Origin: Phylloscopus collybita | Taxonomy: Eukaryota > Chordata > Aves > Passeriformes > Phylloscopidae | Length of the DNA stretch: 64,000 nt | Direction of reading: 5' to 3' | Assembly: GCA_027886175.1 (NCBI GenBank) | Contig: JAJNNQ010000024.1 | Location: 8,540,001-8,604,000, forward strand | Shown here: positions 57,973 to 64,000 of the stretch, piece by piece | Layout of the letters: every line of letters begins with the position of its first letter | Position numbering within the stretch: position 1 is the stretch's first letter | Notes under the pieces: generated by a model | What the model was told of the DNA's origin: nothing | The model's database searches: none | The model's input: the letters and a program-made list of their open reading frames with translations, nothing else | Translations under genes and position numbers: made by a program

Positions 57973-59636
57973 GATTTTGTATTTCATTAAAGCATTTTTT
58001 AAATTTATAAGCAGAGATTCTTAGTTCCAATAAACCACATGCCCAAAGTATGGGAACTATTATTATTCACCTGGCAGAAGTTCTGGCCTTTGTAATACTG
58101 TATATTCAAGTAAAAGGTCTGAAATAATAGAATACCACACATTAAAATCTATGTAAAAGTTGCCCTTTATATTTAATATATTTCTTTTTAGCTTGAGTAC
58201 TGTAAGTTACAATAGACCATTTTATTTTTAATTATTGTTCTTTATTCTCTTCAGAAATACATATCAGCATGTAAGGAAAGTTTACTCAGTGGCAGTATTT
58301 GAGATTTGTGTTAATAAAGATTGTAGTGTCAAAACAAAACAAAATAAAAACAATCAAACAAACAAACAAAAAGAAAAAAAAGGTTTGAGTTTGTGAGAAT
58401 GTTGGATTCAAAATAAGCAGTTCAGACTTTGCTACAAGGCAAATCTGTCTGCAATATTTTTTAACATTTGCATTTGCTGCAGAGACAGCGAATCGGTAAT
58501 TAAAGAAGCTATAGGATATAGAGATTATTAACAGGATGCAGCATTCTTAAATACTGATGAGGAACCAAGTGTCTGAAGCATTTCTTGGTTGTAAGTGGTC
58601 TGCTCAAGTCAGTGAACAGATAGATCCAAGCAAAGAAAACCATTTATGTTAATTTAGTTCTGAGCTGTACTGATGGTTTGCCTTTATAGCACCAAGAGGT
58701 ATCAGCAGGGAGTCAGAGTGAGGTTTAATGCATGGTGGAGAGTACCACAGGATTTATGACTGTTACCAGGTGAACAGCTGTGAACAACCTAGGTCAATAA
58801 CACAACTATTTTTACTATAATTGTATCTGGGATTCTTGTTTTCAGCAAGAAGTTGAAATCTGGAAAAAAAGAGCTTTCAAAAGATTAAAAAAAGGTGACT
58901 ACATTGCAGAGAAAATGGAAAGTTCCTGAAAAATCCTAGAAATCATCTGAAACTTTCTAGTTCATCATGGAAAATTGGTGAGACACTGCCACAGGGAGAG
59001 AAGCCGGAGGAGATTAGCTCTTTTTTATCATCAGTTTAATTTCTCAATAGTGAAGTCTAGAAAGGAAATCTCACTTCTGTGATGAAAAACCAAGATCTGT
59101 GTTCTCAAAGATGCTAAGTTTTTCCCTTCTCACAGGTTATAATATGTCAAACTCACCAGCCTCATTTTAAAAGCTCAGCAACCTGCCTGTGGGATCACTG
59201 ACTTCTGTACACACAGGAGGGGTAGAGGGGTCAGTGACATTTTTCTTGAATCAGCTGTTGGGCACCTGATGCTAAACATAAATGTTTGATGATGGGTCAG
59301 CCCTCCTCAGACTAACAAGGGGCAGGGGTACACCAAATAAAATAGCCCTTGATAGTTTAGGTAAGGTGAGAAGCACAGGGGCCATTAAACATTAATTAAA
59401 AAGCTGCCATTTAGGAAGCTTAAGGCAGCCAGCTCAGGTCTGTTGCCAGCCCTGTGGGACTGAGCATGCTGAGCAGGACCACACTCTGAGCAGTTACCTC
59501 TGAGCCCATGGCACAGCCAGTGAATGACCCAGCTAAGGCACCTATGAATGAACCAGTTGTAGGCAAAATATGAGAACAAAGCTCAAAACACACGTTATTG
59601 ATCTCCTCATAACCTCTAGCTTGTGGTGCTCGGTTA
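57973..59636. other. Unique non-coding sequence
   Basis: Contains a second, shorter A/C tract at 58329-58382. No gene or transposon is recognised. A frame at 59385-59579 (minus, 64 codons) has no known product. Confidence 0.5.
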
Positions 59637-59687
59637 AGAGTTGAACTTGAGGATCTCAGAGGTCTTTTCCAACCTAAATGATTCTAC
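59637..59687 (+). mobile_element. CR1 LINE, short 3' tail fragment
   Basis: 'gagttgaacttgaggatctc' followed by 'agaggtcttttccaacctaa' and 'atgattcta' is the CR1 3' terminus. About 50 bp are clear. The preceding bases may be more diverged CR1. Confidence 0.85.
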
Positions 59688-62600
59688 TTTCCTGGCTTCC
59701 ACTTCCTGTTATCATCATTCACCACTCCCCCAGCTCTTTAAAGTGAGGTTACACAAAGCAAACACCTTAGCTGTCCAATAAACCATAGTCTGTCCTTCTT
59801 TGTTTTCTGTTCCAGAAAAATCCACTAAATAAATCCATTTATTTACAGAACTAAATGTTGTGTAATTCTCTTCTAGGAATTTCAGGAGAGACAGATTATC
59901 TTGCCTCGTGAATAGGACCATCCCCTTTGTCATTTGTGGTTACAAACCTCAAAGTGGTTACAAACCCTTTCAAATTGTAAATGAAGGGTGGGTTATGTGG
60001 AAAACACAATAAGGAACTATAAATATGCAGAGAAAGTCTAATAATGTTTGAGCATGAGGAGGGTGAAGCTATACTGGTATCTCATTACTTTGACTCATTT
60101 TGACTCAACTGGTAACATGCATTTTTCTGGTAATATTCATGTTAGTGTAAGTGACTAAGTGTCTATATCTTCCTTAATAATGATATTTTTAGTGATTTTT
60201 TTGTGAATTTTTACATATTTTTTTTATATCTGGAAAATGTTTAGGAAAAAAGTAAATCATACCAGTCTCATTTCATTATTGTACATTTTTTTCTGGCATA
60301 TATCACAGCAGAGCTATGCCACAAACGAGTACTGTGGAAACAAACATTAAAAAAACTACAGCTAAATTACAAAATATATTTTGAAAAATTCTGTGGCTTG
60401 ATTTAGTTTCTGGTTTAAGACAGTGTCTTCTTTTTCCAACCCTGTAAATTCTTCTCTGTGGAGAAAAGGAAGGAGGAACAAATCAAACACTTTTTACTTT
60501 GCACAGCATGTTGCACTTCATTCAGGAGGATCCACTTGAAATTCAAAATAGCACTTCACACTTAATCACCTTCCACAGAGCACAGGGTGTGCCAGCATTT
60601 GTACTTATGTAAGGAGCAGTTACATAGATGGGAATGAAATATCTGACGTTTATTAATACAAACTAATACCCACGTGAGTCACACAAGAATACAGCCAAAT
60701 AAAAAGGCTTCTGGCATTTAAGGTTATGTTCTGCCCACAGGGACACCAAAGTTCTACCAATACCTGAGCGCTTCTGAAGACAGGACTTGGTTCCATATTT
60801 CACAGAGCTTCTGCTGACTGGCAGCATATGAAAATATGGAACTGTGTGCAGAGAGAGTGATGTATTTAAGAGAGTCTTAATAGACACAAGGGAGAGGAAA
60901 ATTAGTCTGAGAACACAATGAAGATGCAGACTTGTTGCTTAATTTTACCGATTTGGTCATCATATTGGATCAAATAGGATCAAACAACTCAAAGGGTCAA
61001 AGCCCACCTTCAGAGGGAAGTCCTAATGGATAATATGAATTCCCTGGATGAAAATTAATTTGGACTTGGTTTGTGAAGTGTTTTCCAAGTATATAAAAGG
61101 ACAGGCTCTGATACCTTTATTTGGCATGCTTTTGAAAAGATAAGCTGTTACATTCAAAACAATTAACCTTTTATTTTTGTTCATAATACTGGATTCTGTG
61201 AAAAGGAAGACTTTGCCAGTCGAAGATTGATTTAAGCCCAATACTTAGTTGCACTTTATCCAATCTAGATTAGAACTCCAAGTGATGAAATAATTCTGTC
61301 TCTTCAGATATCTGGGCATTGAGCAAAATGTCTAACAGGACTTCATTAAGTTCCTTTCAATATCCAGTTTTCAGTTACTCAGAAAATGAACTGCATTTTT
61401 TCATGTGCTTAGTAAAAGGTTGGAGGAAAGTATCCCTTTTACACTGTGCCTCATTGAGGGGCAAATATTATCTTGGTCTTCTTACAGAAATCATATCTGT
61501 AGTCTTTGGGATTATTGTTAACTCATTACAGATAAGAGTATTTTTTTAATATACTGACCCTCCATACATTTAATAGAAAATGTAAATGTTCATTCCTTAT
61601 CAGAAGTGTCATTCATAACATTTATATTTAATTTCTATGCCAATTAATTCTGTTCTTTGGGAAGATTTAATAGTAACAGTTATAATTTTCAGTCTGGATG
61701 TAAGAATTCTAATCAAAGAGAAAAAAGACATTTAGCTGGGTTTTTCATCTGAACATCTCTTTCTCCCTCTGTGTGCGTGTTGCAGGTCCTGGGTGGATTC
61801 AAGGTGATAAGCCCTTGAGAGAACCATAATGTGATTATCTTGCAGAGAGGTGGTAGAATAAATAAGATTATCCATAACAAGCTTAGCTGCTGATGAGTTC
61901 AAGCTGTGCTGATACACAAAGTCCTGACACAATTGTAAGGTAATAACAGAAAAAAATACACGTTTGCAAAGGAGAGAGTGCTGCTTGAACTGAGAAATCT
62001 TCCATCCTTAATGCAAACTCACCTACAGCCTTTCACATAGAAGCTTGACTGCATTTCGCACACTTCTTTCATATTCCAGGGCAAGCTATAAGTCTCTTTA
62101 TACATACAAAAATTGGTATTACTAAAAGTGAAATTATTTCTAAATTTATTCTTTTTTTTGTTTTGCTTTGTTCTGTTTCACTTGAAGAGAGGTGCAACAT
62201 TTCTTTGAGTCTGGAGTTACTTGTGATCTGTATTTGCAAATTAATTATTTTGATAAGCTATGTTTATATGATCATCTAGGTCATAAAAATAGACCAGGCT
62301 GTTCTCCTAAACCATGAAGACACCAACTAAATGTCATGGGCTCATGTTACGTGAGGGATAGAGGACATGATGTTGAATTCATTTGCAATTTTAAGGTAAT
62401 ATTCATTTGTGACTCTTTCTTGCATCATCTGTTCTTTGACTCCAACAGTTCAGACACCTATTGCTCTTCTTTTCTCTTAATTACCCCAGCTGCACAGAAA
62501 TTAATGGAAAAATTTCTGCTGTGAACACTAATCATATCTGCAGTACTTAATATAGCTTTTTGGATAAAAAGGAACATATTTAATTGCCCTCTCACACATA

Positions 62601-64000
62601 CCATTGTCGAGTATCAAGAAATTTTATTATGGTTAATTCTGTAATAGGATTATTGTGAAAAAAAACCACCTCCAGCATTAAATGAAAAGGTTTTTTGAAT
62701 AAAAATTCTATAATTTCAGTGTAAAAAAAGGAAAAAAAAATTCTAAGCCAAGGTTTTCAAATAGTAACAACAGACTCAGCTTGCAACACCTTGATTTTCA
62801 GAAGCACAGTTTGTAGGTTTATTAAGAACATTGGTTATTTTGTCATGTCATAGTGCAGGAACTGCAAGGGAGGAGGAACTTTTGGCTAAAGAATATAGTT
62901 TAAGATAACCAGTTTAGATCCTGACAAAACACTTCAAGTCATGATAAAATCCATATTTTCTAGATGATATCTAGGATGAGAGATATTTTCTGAGATGAAG
63001 ATGCCTTTGGCTATTCACTGTCTTTTGCCAAGGGAAGAAAGTATTTTAATGTAAAGAAACAGTGGCTTTAAGGCTCAAGTATGAGCAGAAAACCAGCACC
63101 AGACAGATGTATATTATTCATATGAAACAGGTAAGATGCATACATTTTCTCAGTCTGTAGTTGAAGCGTCTGAAATAAATACATGGGAAGAAGATAGAAC
63201 ATGCAAGGAAGAAAAAAAAGACACATGAAATAAATTGATCAATTATTCTGCAGAATTTATTTCTTAAAAATGAGTATAAAGAGGTCAACATCTATCTGGA
63301 CAGAAAGAAGAGAACCTCATGATACTTCATTACAGGTTTTATCTCCTAGTGCTTCTTTCTATTAAAAAACAGCAGAAGAAATTTCTAAACTTTACAGGTA
63401 TTTCATCACAAGTTGTTAGATATTGCAGAGCTGTTAGACAGCATCTAGAACTTTGTCATTGATGATGTACAATTTAAACAGGAATCATTTTGATTTCAGG
63501 CATCTGAAAGCCAGAACTCTTAAACAGCCTTAAAAACAGGATGTAACAATCATCTTATTACAGAAGTAAAAAGAGGTTTCTTTATAGATTAGATATTTTT
63601 TTCTGTAGTGTATGTTTTTATAAGGAAGCTACTAATCTGAATTTATTAAAAAGTACTAATCCTACAGAGATGAATCTGTTTTTATAACTAGGGAATTAAA
63701 TTTGCAATGTTATGTTTCTTTCTTAAACCAAAGCTAGGTTGCCTGGTTTTGGTTTCTTTTGGGTTTGGGGTTCTTTTCCTCAGTAAATAACAACATATGA
63801 ATTCCTCTAGGAATCAACAGACACATAGGACAAACCTCTGTTGTTATTGCTTTTTTCTGACATTTGAAATTCTCTCTTCTGATCACATGAGAAATTGCCT
63901 CTTTTTAAAAAATGATCATTAATAATTAATAACTTTAATAAAAACTTCTTATAGGAGGCAGGGAAGTGTAGAGGAACATTCCCTTTTTTTTTTCCTATAT
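59688..64000. other. AT-rich unique non-coding sequence
   Basis: No gene, RNA gene or recognised transposon. Noted within it are the 19-bp GGATCAAATAGGATCAAAC at 60967-60985, shared with the decamer array near 36.56 kb, and a consensus donor CAG|GTAAGA at about 63128. The end of the window (63.9-64.0 kb) is T-rich. Frames are at most 76 codons. Confidence 0.5.

Overview
The window looks like AT-rich, non-coding nuclear DNA from a bird, most likely a songbird. The best evidence is the interspersed repeats. Several stretches read as CR1 non-LTR retrotransposon, both 3' ends and one reverse-transcriptase piece. Others match long-terminal-repeat families that I recognise from passerine genomes. 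There are also many low-complexity tracts of T/G or A/C only, a CpG-rich minisatellite, and long tetra- and pentanucleotide microsatellites. Nothing looks bacterial or viral in gene organisation. I found no convincing host protein-coding gene. The longest open frame is 174 codons, and almost all long frames are explained by repeats or by chance. The window is best read as a gene desert or the inside of a very large intron. The assignments rest on recognition by eye, not on a database search. 

Layout: 1-12.7 kb is AT-rich unique sequence with CR1 pieces at about 1.4, 3.05 and 8.2 kb and two exon-like intervals with good splice signals (7691-7911 and 11413-11521). 12.7-13.4 kb is repeat-free and looks like a conserved regulatory element, with forkhead and HNF1-type motifs side by side. 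A 259-bp pure-purine compound microsatellite lies at 15.6-15.9 kb. Two more repeat-free, enhancer-like blocks lie at 20.5-21.06 and 27.44-27.74 kb. Purine or T/G tracts lie at 18.6, 22.7, 23.05 and 27.15 kb. A locally GC-richer block at 26.0-26.6 kb holds the longest frame. 

28.7-31.2 kb holds CR1 copies, one of them split by an LTR-like insertion. 35.2-38.1 kb is a degraded endogenous retrovirus locus on the minus strand. It contains an integrase remnant, a leader-like region with a degenerate 10-bp tandem repeat, a U3-like LTR piece, and a clean 763-bp solo LTR with a 5-bp target duplication inserted into it. A (CTTT)32 array follows at 38.8 kb, and another old LTR-type element on the plus strand at 42.0-42.6 kb. 

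44.5-45.5 kb is the only CpG-rich island. It has a near-consensus CTCF site, a 17-copy 23/24-bp minisatellite, and a 26-base G run followed by a purine tract. The rest (45.5-64 kb) is AT-rich unique sequence with CR1 pieces at 48.95 and 59.64 kb, two LTR candidates (49.9 and 56.0 kb) and A/C tracts at 57.9 and 58.3 kb. No genes act together here. Any function of the window would be regulatory or structural: possible long-range enhancers, a possible CTCF boundary, and possible unspliced or non-coding transcripts.
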